The position numbers and the translations under genes were made by a program. From contig CH003126.1 of assembly GCA_000149265.1 (NCBI GenBank), forward strand, positions 799,548 through 863,547: a stretch of 64,000 nucleotides of DNA. Direction: 5' to 3'. The stretch is from Ciona savignyi (lineage: Eukaryota; Chordata; Ascidiacea; Phlebobranchia; Cionidae). The notes under the pieces are model-generated. The model had not been told where the DNA came from. It saw only the letters and a list, made by a program, of their open reading frames with translations, and made no database searches. Positions 33,883-48,800 of the stretch are shown here, piece after piece (the first letter of the stretch is position 1; every line of letters begins with the position of its first letter).

Positions 33883-36800
33883 ATGGAGCTGAGAGTTGGC
33901 AACAAGTATAGACTTGGGAGGAAAATTGGAAGTGGATCGTTTGGGGATATTTATTTAGGTAAGTCTATACATCTATACTTTATTTCTCCACACATTAACC
34001 ACCAGTATGGTTATTATGTGGAATGGAAACCAGCCGGTGGTTAGACGTTTATGTTCTTTGACAAGGCACTTACTGGACATCACCTGAATTCAGTGGATTA
34101 ATGGGTTGTACTAAAACTGTAGGAATATCCTAATTACATACAACACTAAACTAGATTGTTGCCTGTGCAATAATGCCCCTTAAATTTTCCTATTCAGAGG
34201 CATAAACTTTTTTATATTATATTTAGATACCCTATGCTTTTATTTAGTCTGTTTCCACGGAAATTATGTAACATTTTCAAGCATATTTATTTATTTAAAC
34301 AAAATGAATTTTTTGACCTTTAATAATCAATAAAAATATATTTTTTAGCAAAATAAATATTTCTTATATGTATTGCACCTAAAAATATAGTTCTTATATG
34401 TATTGCACCTAAAAATATAGGTATCATAAGAACACAGAAATATATCTGTTTATTTTAAAACTTGAGCTTTTTGGTATTATATAATTCAGATACATAGCCC
34501 AGTTTTGAGTTGTCATACAGTGAATTAATTGATTTAATTGTATGGTGTATAACCAATTGTGTAAAGGTGCAACTCTACTAAGATTTTCAGGCCAAAACAG
34601 CTGCTTGTATAATATTAATAATAAGTTTCGAGGTATGTTATAGTAAACAAAGGAAATTGTAGGTTAGGCTGTTCCCTTGTTATACCTCTATTGAAAGAGA
34701 AGTATAAATAGGAAGTGAACATCAATACCACACAATGGACCCAACACAATGTGACGCTTTGACTCAAAGGAAGTCAGTCGTCTAAGTTTGTAGGACCCCA
34801 TTTGTGTTTTATGGATAGTCTGGTTAAATTTTTAAAGTAAAGTTGAGGTATCACATTGAAATTCAATACTTGTAAACATTTAGATTAACATCACGGTTTG
34901 GATTACTGATAACATAACTTGCTCGCATAATAAGGATTCAATTCTTCTGTGAGGCTCGTCTAGAAAAATTGCAAAACACTCTGTGTTTAATGATGACATT
35001 TTTAATGTACATGATATGTATATTGGTTCCAAAATTTATGAAATATTAAGTTATAACTGTTTACTTTGTTCGATTATCCTGTTCAGTTGCCGGCTTAGCC
35101 ACTGAAGGGTGTGGCTGGATAATCTTACGAAAAAATTAAGTTAAAACTCCAAGAAACTTAGATCTGTATTCTGTTGTAATATTCTCACTATGGTGCTTCA
35201 GCATTCAACTAGTACGAATCATACCTGAAAACATTCTTTTTCGCACTGTATGTAGCGTTTCGCTTTAAAACCAACTTGTGCGCCACTTAAAAACAAACAA
35301 ATTTAGAAACCTTATTACTATTATACGTGTTTTTGTTTACATCCAATTGGTAATTGTTCACAGTATAACATAAAAGGCAGTGGCTAACCAAATGTGTACA
35401 TTATGCACAGAGATGCTACTGTAGGGTTTTCTATGGATAATCACATCGTTAAACATTGTACAATTCGTTTTTGTGTATTATAGTGTAAATGCAAAACACC
35501 TTTCAGCCATTAGACATCCCATAAATTAAAAATATGTTGAATTATTCCACTTGATAATGTTAAACAGTTATACCGCTGTTTGTATCGCCTTTGACTAACC
35601 AGTCAAAAATAAATTACCGTTTGTTCATGATATCGGGATTAAAAAGTCACAATTCTCGCTAAACGTCACTCAGAGAAGATTATTAGTGTGACACTGCAAC
35701 ACGTAGCATCACAATTTTGCTTAGCACCACTCACAGAAGATTACACTAAATAATCAAACCCTTTAATGGACATCATGCTTAATTTGGTGCATTATGCTCA
35801 ATCTGGTATTCCATGTTTCCATTTCAATTGCCGTAATATACCGCACTGGAAGTGCTGGCAAATTTTATCGTAGCGTTTTTTAACTTCTGTGGTGTTGCGT
35901 GGATGTGCGAATAAAAGTACACATACCTTTGTCAGGAACGAACATTTCCACGGGTGAAGAGGTAGCGATAAAGTTGGAATGTGTGAAAACGAAGCATCCT
36001 CAATTGCACATTGAAAGCAAGTTTTACAAATTAATGCAAGGCGGAGGTGAGTTAATGTATGCTGTGAAATGGTTAATATTGATGGAAAAAAATCAGCCTA
36101 GCAACATCAATCGGTTTGCAAAGTAAATGCATTTTAATTTTGTTTTTCGTGTTTTCATTTTAATTGTAATTATCCACATAGCAGTGCTGATTTTTTTACT
36201 TTTTGGGGGTTAATGTGACCAATTCACATATACAAAACAGAACTGGTGACATAATCATCATGCGTTCAAAACTTGACATTCAAAAATATACAGAGGGTCT
36301 TAATCATTGTATATATATATATATATATATGATTATCTCCATTGAAATATGTATGTCGTCAAATTACCACAAGAATATACATATACATATATTTCTGCAT
36401 ACTTTAATTATACAGACAGGGATTGTTTGCGTATTGGTACTAGTCACCTTACGCCTTAATCTGCTCCCCAACATATGTGACTACAAGGTTTGTTGTTAAA
36501 TTAATACACAAGAATAAGACTACAACTAAATGCTAGTTCTGTTTAATGTGTGTGTATTAAGTGGCAGCATTATGAGAACTCATTTATTGGTGTTTGTGTT
36601 AAAAGCAATACTTTCCACTGCAAAAATGCTTGAATCGTATGGTTTGATGCTTGCTGCTTTATCTTAGTATGTTATATTGCGCTAATCTAATACTTTAATA
36701 GCCAATTGATAAACTGCAACAATTCAGCTGCAAATCCTATCCATTATCCCCACACAATAGGCCTTTTCATTGGTGCTTTCCATGGCGAGATTTTTAATTA

Positions 36801-39800
36801 AATTTCTTGCATTTAGGTTAAATTCCTAAGTGAAATGATCATTTGGTTAAAATTCTGTCACCACCATTCAATTAACAATAAGTGTGTTGAACGATTGGTT
36901 AATGTAATGAATTTCTAAATCTGTTTGCGAATGATCTCATGAACTGAGCAAATAGGAATTTGGTTATTGGAAATTTCAATTGTGTTTTCAATTCATTTTA
37001 ATATTCATTGCTTTTTACCTTGATCTTGGCAATATTGTAAATGAGATTTCTATAAATAGGAGTTTATTTTCAGCTCATTACTGAAATAGGCCTTGGTGCC
37101 TGTATGTATACATTAAACATATAGGAGATATGTATGAATTAGATATATAATTTATGTTTATATATAAGCATACGATTCATAAATACGAAAAATGGATATA
37201 CTTGGATTGTAATGTGGCATATTTTTGTGGGTTTAAGCCCTGCAGTTACATCATCATGGTTCTTGGTTCAATTCCCACTCCGTACACTATTATGTATGTT
37301 ATTCTTTGGACAGTATACCAAAGAAACACTGTTATTGTTATTTAATTGTTAAATTCAATAAAAGGACTTATATTTCAACTGCTCAACAAACCACATGCAA
37401 TTCTTTTGCAGTAACATCTCTCTAATAAGATAAACATAGCATCCGCTGTGTATGCAAAACTTCACATTTTCAAGGTCAAATTAACGAGTCAAATTTGTGT
37501 CTTAGTTGGAATACCAACAGTGAAGTGGTGTGGGGCTGAAGGAGATTACAACGTCCTTGTTATGGAACTTCTAGGACCAAGTTTAGAGGATTTATTCAAC
37601 TTTTGTTCTCGCAAGTTCAGCCTCAAGACTGTTCTTCTGCTGGCTGATCAATTAGTAAGTAGCTGCGTGGGCAATTACACGGAAGTTGTTTCGTGGTTTT
37701 GTTCTGTCATTCGTGTTGCATGTCATTGCCTCAGGACAGTAGGTTGTACTTATGCTGTTTTCGGAGAGTGCGTCATGCTGTACCCACCACGTACTCAGCG
37801 CATTGTAAACAAACAAATTGTTTTGCGACGCACAATTCACACATCCTGTTTCATACACTAATTCTTTATAATTTTGTGTAGACAGATTGCTGTCATGGTA
37901 GCTATATTGTGCTGTCTAAGTGTGCAATTGCCCTGTGGTCATCTCAGTGTAAACACATGCATACCGCTTGATGTTTTCTTACCATATAGTTTACTTTACA
38001 ATGATAAAAATTTACACTGTGCCTAAATCACTATCAATAACTTTACTAAAGTGATATGTACACTAAAAAACACCGGTATTTGTGATGTATTAATGACACT
38101 TATACCTTTGCTATTTAAATTGCAGAATTATTTGGCATTCAGCTTAGCATTTTTAATACATTTTAAAGTGGTCTAATTTACATTTTTTAGGGTATAGAGT
38201 TGTTATTTTTGTTGTACCAAGTTCTGTTGGTATGGATTGGTTAAGCTACTGTCTTCGTCTTTATTTACACCGGTGTTCTTACCTTCGATTTATTAACTTC
38301 TATTTTGCATTTTAACTAAGCCTTCTTATAAAAATATTAAATTAAGTTTGCAGTCATACTGGCCATACAGACATTAAAGCAAAGACTATTAAATAAACCA
38401 GTAATTCCAATTTATCAGCTAACTATTCTTTGAAAATTGTTTTTTTTTCTAACTTTTAAACTTCACCTAAAACGCGATCCATTTCAGATTAGTCGAATTG
38501 AGTTCATACACAGCAAGAATTTCATCCATCGCGATATCAAACCCGATAATTTTCTCATGGGTCTCGGGAAGAAGGGAAACCTCGTTTATATCATCGACTT
38601 CGGGCTCGCCAAGAAGTATCGCGACGGTCGTACCCACCAACATATACCTTACAGAGAAAACAAGAACCTGACCGGCACAGCCCGCTATGCATCAATCAAC
38701 ACACATCTAGGGATTGGTGAGTTTGTTTTGATTGCTTTATGAGACAACTTAGTTTGAAATAGCATTCCAAAACGAAGTATTACTCTTCAAGGCAACAAGG
38801 CAAACAAGTTTTTTTAAAGTGGTCTATAAAAATGAAGTTGTTTAAATATTATATTGATGTGTGAAATTGGTGTTTTTATTTCCAAATTCATTAAATGCAT
38901 GAAACATGATTGTTAATGTTAAGCTAAATGTTGAGGTCAGTATAAATTTATTATTAATATAAATCAAAAGTCAGTTACATGTACCTGCTGTCCTTATACT
39001 TTTCCCATCATAAGATTTTCCCCAATTCCATTCATAACAATTAACATTGAACAAAAACCAGCCGCAATTTCAGTATTAATAAAAGTCTACCTTGTTAAAA
39101 CAAATTCCAATACTTCTCAACTCAATAAAACTTTTAAATTGATGCCATTATCATTAGCATCCCAGAAAGGATATATTTCTACATTTTTAACGAGGATAAT
39201 AAGTATTAAACTTTTACCTTCATGTTTTATACTAAGTAAGTAAAGATAATAGTTTATACAGCAGGCATGTAATGTACTTTACTCCATAATAGTCATGTCA
39301 TGTACTCTAGCAGGTACTCTAATAAGGGAAAGTAACATAATTACACCCGCAAGGCCCACCTGTCTTTGTTATTTCAAGCTTACTTAGTTTCTTAATTACC
39401 GTCTGGTCATTCCAGTGATCTGCTCTTATTTCAACTCGGTACATCCTTTCAATTGTCCTGTGCCTTGTAGCCAAGCCATGAAACAATTACACCTGGTTTA
39501 GAGAGCGTAATCAATCAATCTAGTCAAACAGGCTTGTTGCAGCATTAGTTCGCCATGACACTTTGATTGTTTTATAGCCCACAGTAAAACAATATACAAA
39601 TATTCTTTATGTAAATAATAAACAGTGTTTTACTGAAGCTGTGTATATACCTCGATTTTGATGGATAAATGTTTATAAGAAAAACGATAACCCAATTTTT
39701 ATCCATTGCTCTAACAGTTAAAAATTAAGATACGCTGAACTCTTAAGAAAAATAGAATTCTTTTTAATCGAATATTGCTTTGTATTTAATAAAGATAATC

Positions 39801-42800
39801 TAACAACAATGTAACAACAATAAGTAACAATGTACATTGGTTGTGTCACAAAGTCGACATACGCCTTTTATTATACTGTGTTTTTTTTGTGAATTGAATA
39901 TATGTTTAACCAATTTTTTTTTAGTTTAAAGCCATTAGTATCAACTGATAAGATCAGATACATTTTAAATTTTAATAAAATGAAAACTGTAAGAGTACCA
40001 TGTAACCTATATAAACATGAACAGTATTATTTCACAGCTTTTTTTCCTGGCTACATTTAATTCTATTAATTAAATCATGATGATTAAGTAGGAAATGATT
40101 TTTCTTTGAATTTCGTGCTGTTTTTGGTTGTTATTTTACTTTGTTCGCCTTAGCTTTCGACAAACATGTAATTACAGCCGTACAATTAAACACGTTGTCA
40201 CAGCGCTTGCCGCTTAATTCAAGTTTTAACTTTCCGCAGAGCAAAGTAGAAGAGATGACTTGGAATCGCTGGGATACATCCTCATGTACTTTAACCTTGG
40301 CACTTTACCTTGGCAAGGTTTAAAAGCGGCGACTAAACGGCAAAAATACGAAAGAATCAGCGAAAAGAAGATGTCTACTCCCATTGAGCTGTTATGTAAA
40401 GGTCACCCATGTAAGTTTAAGTGCAATTGACGCAAAACCATTAAATTGCACTGTTTATACAGATATGGCTGTTCAGAACCAAATGAATTTTGTTAACACC
40501 ATGTTTTATATTTGAAAACTTAATATAAAAATAAGTAATTTTCGCTCCCATGTGTTTTGTTCAGATCTGGATTTTTGTTCAGTCCTGCCTGTCCAAATTT
40601 TAAATGTTTTAAACCAGCTTAACTGCATTTATCGATTTAAATTTATGAAGTGTTCTTTAACTGCCACTTACAAGTTAATTTTTAACCCATTTACAGTGTT
40701 TTCAAACATTGAAAATTTCCAGTCTGGGTTGTAAGCCTTCTTGTCCTATTAATAATGCATAAAGCACCAACTGTTTGATGAATAAACTAATGCTGTAAGG
40801 GTCGTATGGGAAATTCCAACCCCTTACTAGACTTAAAAATGCAACATTTTGCTTGTGTAACTTAAAGTCTTCAATATAATTCGTATGTCGTAATAGGGAT
40901 GCTGTTTTAAAGTCAAGACTTGAACAGAAAACGATTCATTTATCTTTATTGCTACCAATGCAAAATTAAAGATTTAAATTATAATAATAAAGCAGTAAAC
41001 CTGATGAAATTCAATGTAAAGTTTTTTAGTTGAATAATTAATATGAATCAATTTAATCATTTCGTCATGCACGGTATATAATTATATCATCGGACACGCA
41101 TTCAATGATATTTTTGTAAAAATAGAGCAGCACGAAAATCCATTTTTTGGTTTTCTCTACAAGTATTTTAGAATGAATTGATTTTTAAACGAGCCTAATA
41201 GGAAAATTTATCATCCCTATATGCTGCATGCATGCATGTCATTCAGTTATGATATAATTGACCTATTGAAGTTTGCGATGTAAATCTATCATTTTTGTAT
41301 GTAACGTAGCTGATAACAAGGCCATCGACACAATACAGTGTATGATATCACAAACACGTCAGTACCTGTTGTTTTGGCACAAAGTATTAATTCATCATGA
41401 AATCATGTTAAATGTCAACGTATTTTACCATTCTGCATTATAATATCATGTTAGGCATGATGACTGTATATAACTCTGCAAATAACAATACAAATGTATA
41501 ATCTTCATGTCTGATCTTTATCAAATATTTTGCAACATATAATATAATCATTATCGCTGTCAAAATAAGCGTGTGTCCATTTACATTTGGCATTATGATG
41601 TTATGTAAATCAATAGTCAGTTGCAGTTGCGACCCAGCTGCATGATTCACCAACATAAAGCTATTTATATCACTGTGTAACTATAAATACAGCTAAATAA
41701 TTGCGGATTGAATTTAATCAATTAAAAACCCAGGTTTTCAAGTTTCAGCCAGTAAAATAACATCATAACGAATTAAATGCAAATATATTTTTGGTCAGCT
41801 TGTTTAAAGTGTTCCCAACCTAGCACATTTACACATAGCTTCCATGACATTCTTCATTGTATTGGGGACATATTTAGTGATTGGACTTTTCCTTATTAAT
41901 GCTATATGCTAAAAATGTTGCCGTACTTTTTTAAATTTTTAGTTTAGTGCGTCGCCTTTTAGTCGAAGGGTTGCAGGTACGAAACTAGTCGCTAGTTAGT
42001 TGGTTGTGTCTTTGAGCAAGGCACTTTACGGACATTGCCTGCACACAGCGGATTAATGGTTACTACTATATTAAAAAACAAGTACACAACACTGCAATAG
42101 CTTCGGTAACCCAATGGTGGGCGCAAGGTGATCTGACGATTACCCGTGTGTTAACCCCTATGGTTTTCCCATTCACGGGGATAAACATAAATATATCTTA
42201 TCCCATTTTAATGCAATTCCAACATCAATCCTGAATGTTGCAGCTAAACCCCCTTGTGTTTTCCATTCAAGGGGATAAACATATCTTATCCCTTTCTAAT
42301 GCAATTCCAACGTTTATCCTAAATGTTGCAGCTGAATTCGCCACCTACCTGAACTACTGTCGCTCACTAAGATTTGATGACAAACCGGATTATTCCTATC
42401 TTCGGCAACTCTTCCGCAATCTCTTCCATAGACAAGGCTTCACTTACGATTATGTCTTTGATTGGAACATGTTGAAATTTGTAAGTTGTAACTGTTTTAT
42501 CTTTCATTGCAGTATTTAATGTGTTGCAAAATTTTTTATTGGAGAAATTTTATTTTAAAGCACAGTTTATTTTTTAAATATTTTAGGGTAGATTTTGATT
42601 TAAAAACAGAATTGAAGAAAGCTTTTAAAGATTCCATGGACATTATTAATATTTTATAGGCCTATAATTACAATGATATTATATTAGTGTTGTTTATTTA
42701 ATGTGTGCAGAAACATATGTCTGCCATCTATACTTTTTAGGTGAAAATTTCCAACATCTAAATGACAACCTGCGACACTGATTAAGACGTTTTAAAAATA

Positions 42801-45800
42801 CCTGTTTATTACCATTGCCCCCCCCCCCCTCCCCCCACAGGGTAACAGAGGAAGCAATGATGACGGGGGTAAGGACCACCGATCCTCGGCAAGCAGAGGA
42901 CTTGTCACGTCGAATGCCACACGACAGACTTCTGCACAAAGTAAGTTCTTTCATGCATTGGATTTGTTGTATTCTTGTATTGGAGGTACTTGGTAGTAAA
43001 TCGCGGTGAATGAAATTAAAGCGTAACACCTAACATGTCTGGTTATATAGCACGTAATGTACGCAAAGAATGTTGCATACCAAAGTAAATGATTATTACA
43101 TACATGCGGGCATGATTACAGGGCACAAAATAACTGTCTGGAAACCTGCACGGATGAATATAACACATTTTTACAACAGGATTGTTGCACAATAACAATT
43201 AACACAATTAACAATCTATTTTTATGACATGCTCTGAATGAAACATATTGGGTAATTCTGGTGACTAGTTGGTGTAGGGTTAATTCTTGGTGACTAAGTG
43301 TAGTAAGTTTAATTCTTTTGACAATTTCGTAATTTTATTGTTTTTTATGCTTACGTTGGTATGACTATTAACTGTTTTACACAAATATGTAATTACCATT
43401 TATTCAATAGGATATATAATGTTAATATCATACAAAAGAAATATATTAGTTACTACATATTTCCTTAGTCTTACTACATACATTTTTCCTTCTTTTTTAT
43501 TTTTTTGTGAAACTTTTTCATGTAAATACAGTAGAATAAGTAGGCATGACTATGACTGGCTTGTGTGTATTATTTCCCGTAAATTAAAAGTAGGGGCAGA
43601 AGGAATATTAGAGAAACTGCACAACACAGTTTAAACGACACATTGTAATATTTGTTAAATATATCCAAATTGTGCTCTAATTTATATACTGAAATTTTAG
43701 TCAGAAAGGGGCCTATGTTTTAGTCGAAAAATGTTTATTGGTTTAGTCAATAACTGATCTAATTTATATACTGATAGTATCAGAGATCCTAATTTATTAT
43801 TGGAATTGGCATGAATTTATTTTTAATGATAGGAATTTCTGTTTGTTTTATATTTTACTTGTGCTGCCAAAAATGAAGTAGTACTAATCAGTTTGTAGTA
43901 TGCGTATTTTGCCGTCATTATTACGTTACAGCTAATAAGGCGAGGTAAATTATATTAAGAAAGTGGGTTCAGTCGATAACTGCATAGATGATTTGAACTT
44001 TAATTACCCTTGTGAGCGATTATTTACTCATCAATATTATTACTTTTCCTTAACAAACCACCATTTTAATTGGTACAAGTCGTTACAATATACTCTTAGC
44101 TGATCACCTAGTAGAATTGTATGCATTAGCTGTGGAATTTATGCAACGCTTAGATTGTAAAAAGGTTCTTTTTTATCCAGAAATTTGTGTAGTATCATGC
44201 ACACATATTGGAAATGACTACATGCCGTACACTACAGCATGAAACGTTAGATTCACATTAGCGTGTACTTGCAAACTTATTACTGCTATAATTAATCACC
44301 ATCAGTAGTGTTAACGGTGAACCATTATTACAAAATCATATCCAGGGAAGTTTGGTCTGATTTGATAACTTTATTTAGAATCAATAAAAAGCAAAAAATA
44401 TTCACATAAAGTTGCACTTTGGATTAACGAAATTACACAAACCCAATCAAATTTATGCGCAGACAAAACAAAGTAAAAGATATAGTGGTTTTGGTTTCAA
44501 AGCCCAGACCAGTACAAAAAGAATAGTGATGTATTAATTACAACTATTTATTTTAGCTGAGAGTGGATTGCCTTTTTCTGCAATGTTTGGTTTGTCTATG
44601 AAACATGTTATGCATAATAATGACAACAGCAAAACCTTAATTTTAACTGTTCACAATTTAAACAGAAATTTGTTCACAATTTGTACAAAAATTGCACCAA
44701 ATTTATACAGATAATTTTACCAAATTTATACAGAAAATTTTACCAAATTTATACAGAAAATTTTACTAAATTTATACAGAAAATTGCACCAAATTTATAC
44801 AGAAAATTTTACCAAATTTATACAGAAAATTTTACTAAATTTATACAGATAATTTTACCAAATTTATACAGAAAATTGCACCAAATTTATACAGAAAATT
44901 GTACCAAATTTATACAGAAAATTGAACCAAATTTATACAGAAAATTGAACCAAATTTATACAGGAAATTGAACCAAATTTATACAGAAAATTGNNNNNNN
45001 NNNNNNNNNNNNNNNNNNNNNNNNNNNNNNNNNNNNNNNNNNNNNNNNNNNNNNNNNNNNNNNNNNNNNNNNNNNNNNNNNNNNNNNNNNNNNNNNNNNN
45101 NNNNNNNNNNNNNNNNNNNNNNNNNNNNNNNNNNNNNNNNNNNNNNNNNNNNNNNNNNNNNNNNNNNNNNNNNNNNNNNNNNNNNNNNNNNNNNNNNNNN
45201 NNNNNNNNNNNNNNNNNNNNNNNNNNNNNNNNNNNNNNNNNNNNNNNNNNNNNNNNNNNNNNNNNNNNNNNNNNNNNNNNNNNNNNNNNNNNNNNNNNNN
45301 NNNNNNNNNNNNNNNNNNNNNNNNNNNNNNNNNNNNNNNNNNNNNNNNNNNNNNNNNNNNNNNNNNNNNNNNNNNNNNNNNNNNNNNNNNNNNNNNNNNN
45401 NNNNNNNNNNNNNNNNNNNNNNNNNNNNNNNNNNNNNNNNNNNNNNNNNNNNNNNTTATGCCTGTTTTTTCACCTTTCGTAGAACATCTAGTGATTCGAC
45501 ACAGCAGCACGATAAACAAGGCTAAATCAAAAGTGTCTTCGTGGTTGTCGTCATCTGTAGTTTTGCATCCGAAGAAACTTTCGGTTATTAACGGGTCAGA
45601 ATCGAGGGACGTGCAAATGGTGGGGACGATAGTATAACCTGTAAACTAGAGCTGGGAATTAGCAGAAATAAAAACAAAGTTTTTGTCAGCCGTCAGTTTC
45701 ATTGTTAAACATTTTTGCTGCGAAAAAAATGCTTGATAAGAAGCATTCTTAGAATTGCTAATTAACTTTGTTTGGTTGTTGTTTTGGAACCTTAAGTCGC

Positions 45801-48800
45801 CAGTAAGAAAGTTACTTACTTCCTTTGGGGCATAATGTTGTATTCTGGTTTAGTTTTAACAGAATAAAGAAAGCTTTCTAATGTGACAAGCCACAAACCT
45901 AATTCAGGCAGTAAAAAGTTTCGCCTTTACTTGCGTTAAAACGTCAAATGCGATTTTTCATCAAAGTTTATAAAACACTGTTTTAAAGCTGTTTAGAGTT
46001 TAGCATCAACTGTTCAAACTGTTCGCTCTCCCAGCTCTAGTTTTGGTTTTAGATGTCATTTCCCGAGTTAGAATGATTTTGACTGTCTTGTATTTGCAGA
46101 AGAGTAAGCCATTGAATAACCAAGATTCGTTTGCGCTTGCTAGTGAGAAGACTTGTGAGTAGACAGTAAGGGTGTATTGTTTCGCTATTTAGCGTCTTCA
46201 GTTTTTATTCAAATAGAATTCTGTATAAAGCATCATTTATAATGACACTAGTCAGTAGTATGCGTTAAAATCTTTGATGTGCATTAAAAACAAGAAAACA
46301 GAGTTTTATATACAAGTGCAGTATAGCGTTGTTATTTGCAATCAGGTTAGCATTGTATTTGAGTCTGAATTTTTGTATTTTCAAAGATGGTGGAAAGATA
46401 CCTCGTATGAAATCTGAAGGCTCTCACGTTGACTTTTCCGGGAAGACTTTAAAACCAAAGTCCGCTCATTCTGGAAAATATACCGGCAGTAGTAACTATA
46501 AAAAATTGGCCGCTTGCAAGTTAAACACCCATCACCCCGCCATGGGAAAATACGTGTCACCCACACTTGATGGTTCATGCATTCGGTACCGCACCCCACT
46601 CAGTACAAAGCTTACCCCAACCCCTCGCCCCAATTCGACCCCATTGCCACTTGAGATAAGCACAGACATGCCTGTGGCTGAAAAACCCCACCCTTACCTT
46701 GGTGGAAAATTGAAGGTTGAGAAAGTGAAGTTATTCAGCCCTCCGCCACGCTCACCGGCAATGAGTATCGGCAAAAATGATGGAAACAAAACTTGCCTCT
46801 CAACCAAGTCCCTAACCGAGTTCTCTAATGTGCAGAAGTTTAACGAGTTCGTGTATTACGCAGACGCCTGGTCTAAAAGCCGCTCGAAAGCGCAAATCGA
46901 ACCTAAACTCTCGAAACAAGACGTTCTAACAGGTATAGCAACCAAATGCTGTGCCAAACCAATCAAACGGGAGCCTAAAATCCGGCAGACTAAAGCCCAA
47001 ATACATGTGCCGAAGCCAAACAAAAGCTTAAGCGCCATGGCAGCTCACCAAAACGAGTTATTAGCCCGCTCACTCAACCGACCCAAGGCTCCGACAAACA
47101 GCCTTCCACACAGCACTCCTATCTCGCATGGTAGAAAATCAATGATTGAGAAAGCGGTTCAGAAATCCGCCGCTGAGACAAAAAGCATGAGCCCGAACAG
47201 GAATGGTGGTGTGCCAGGCAGCAGTGGTCACAAGGAGTCTGTGTTAGAGTATTTAAGGCAGTTCTTAAACAGTAAGTGTAAAGCTAAGCCTGGAAAAACA
47301 ACAAAGCAACGTAAATTGTTCAGTGAGAGATTGTACATTTTTTGTCTATGAAAAAATCACTTACAATGTGACATCTGTTGTATCTGACCATCACAGTAAC
47401 ACATGCCCTCAGTCGAGCTGCTGGAGCTATTTCTGTATGTTTTGTGTATGAATTTGACTAACTAGTATTTATGTGGTTGTCCAGCATTGGTTTAATTGAT
47501 ATATTCTTCCAGTTTTTGTTCTCTCTACTCTGCCTTTTTTCATGTGTGCTAGTTCCTGAGCAGAACTACAATTCTGCTGATACTGTCGCCTAAGTTTCCC
47601 TGATTAGGATACGATAGGATATTCATGTTTATCCCCATGAGGAAAACCAAGGGGGTAAACACACAGGTAATCGTCACATCACCTTGCGCTCACCGTCGGG
47701 TTACCAGAGCTATTGCAATGTGTTGTCTATGATTTACATTATTTTTTTTTCAATTAGTAGAATTATGATTTACCGTTATGTGCCTTGCCCAAGGACACAA
47801 CCAACTAGGTAGCGACCAGTTTTGAATCTGCAACGCTTCAGCTGAAAGGCGACACACTGAACGACTAGACTAATCTGTCGGACACATTGTCACAGTTATT
47901 AGAATAGCAATTTTACCCTTTTGTTGTGAGAACCTTATTTTGCCTTAAAGTTTATTCTCTTGTTCAGGCATAAATTAAAAAAATAACCAAATTTAAAATT
48001 TGACTCATAATTTTAAAAGTGTAATTTTAGTTTTTAAGTAATTTTGGTAACTTATTGAAAAAATGCGTATGAAAGTAGGATTAGGATTGATGCTGGGGAC
48101 CCCAGCCTGGGGTTATAAAGAAACACCACTTCTCTCAATGTGTGTTTTTCCTGCTCGCTTTTATTTTTATACTTTATTTAACATATATGTGATTATAATG
48201 TAATAAACTCCCTAGATATGTCAGGCAACCCATCCAGACCACTGTCAAGAGCGGAGAGAGAGCGACGGGTAAGCGCCAGACTGCATCGAGGCTCTGCAGC
48301 AAACACCCCACATGATTATAGCAATGCTAGGACCCAACCACAAGTAGGACTTTAAATCTTTTATAAATTTGTTTAAAAAAATTAATATTCGTAGGACTTA
48401 AATCTTTTATAAATTTGTTAAAACAATTAAATATTGGTAGGACTTAAATCTTTTATAAATTTGTTAAAACAATTAAATATTGGTAGGACTTAAATCTTTT
48501 ATAAATTTGTAAAAACAATTAAATATTCGTAAGACTTAAATCTTTAATAAATTTGTTAAAAAAATTAATTATTGGTAGCACTTTCATTTTTTTTAATTTG
48601 TTAAAAATTGTTAAAAAAATTGGTAGGGATTTTATTTTTAAATCTTTATTAAAATTGTTAAAAAATTTATAGGTCTTATCTTCAAATCTTTTTAAAATTT
48701 GTTTTACTGGTCATAGCTTCGAATTTATAGACACTAAATTCTTTGTTTAACCACTTCCACTTAACAGTCTGGACCCAGCGGTGTTCAAGCGTCAAGTATT

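Larger units (their letters stand above)
36047..42210. other. CK1 introns 2-5
   Basis: Apart from the exons listed, a diverged family B SINE, a TA run and the SINE at 41938, I see only AT-rich unique sequence. The short frames within (for example 37154-37345 and 40552-40734) lack splice context or homology. Confidence 0.5.
42941..46099. other. CK1 intron between alternative exons
   Basis: AT-rich sequence, the 23-bp array at 44683-44993 and the second gap. Nothing else recognised; a further exon could be hidden in the gap. Confidence 0.5.
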
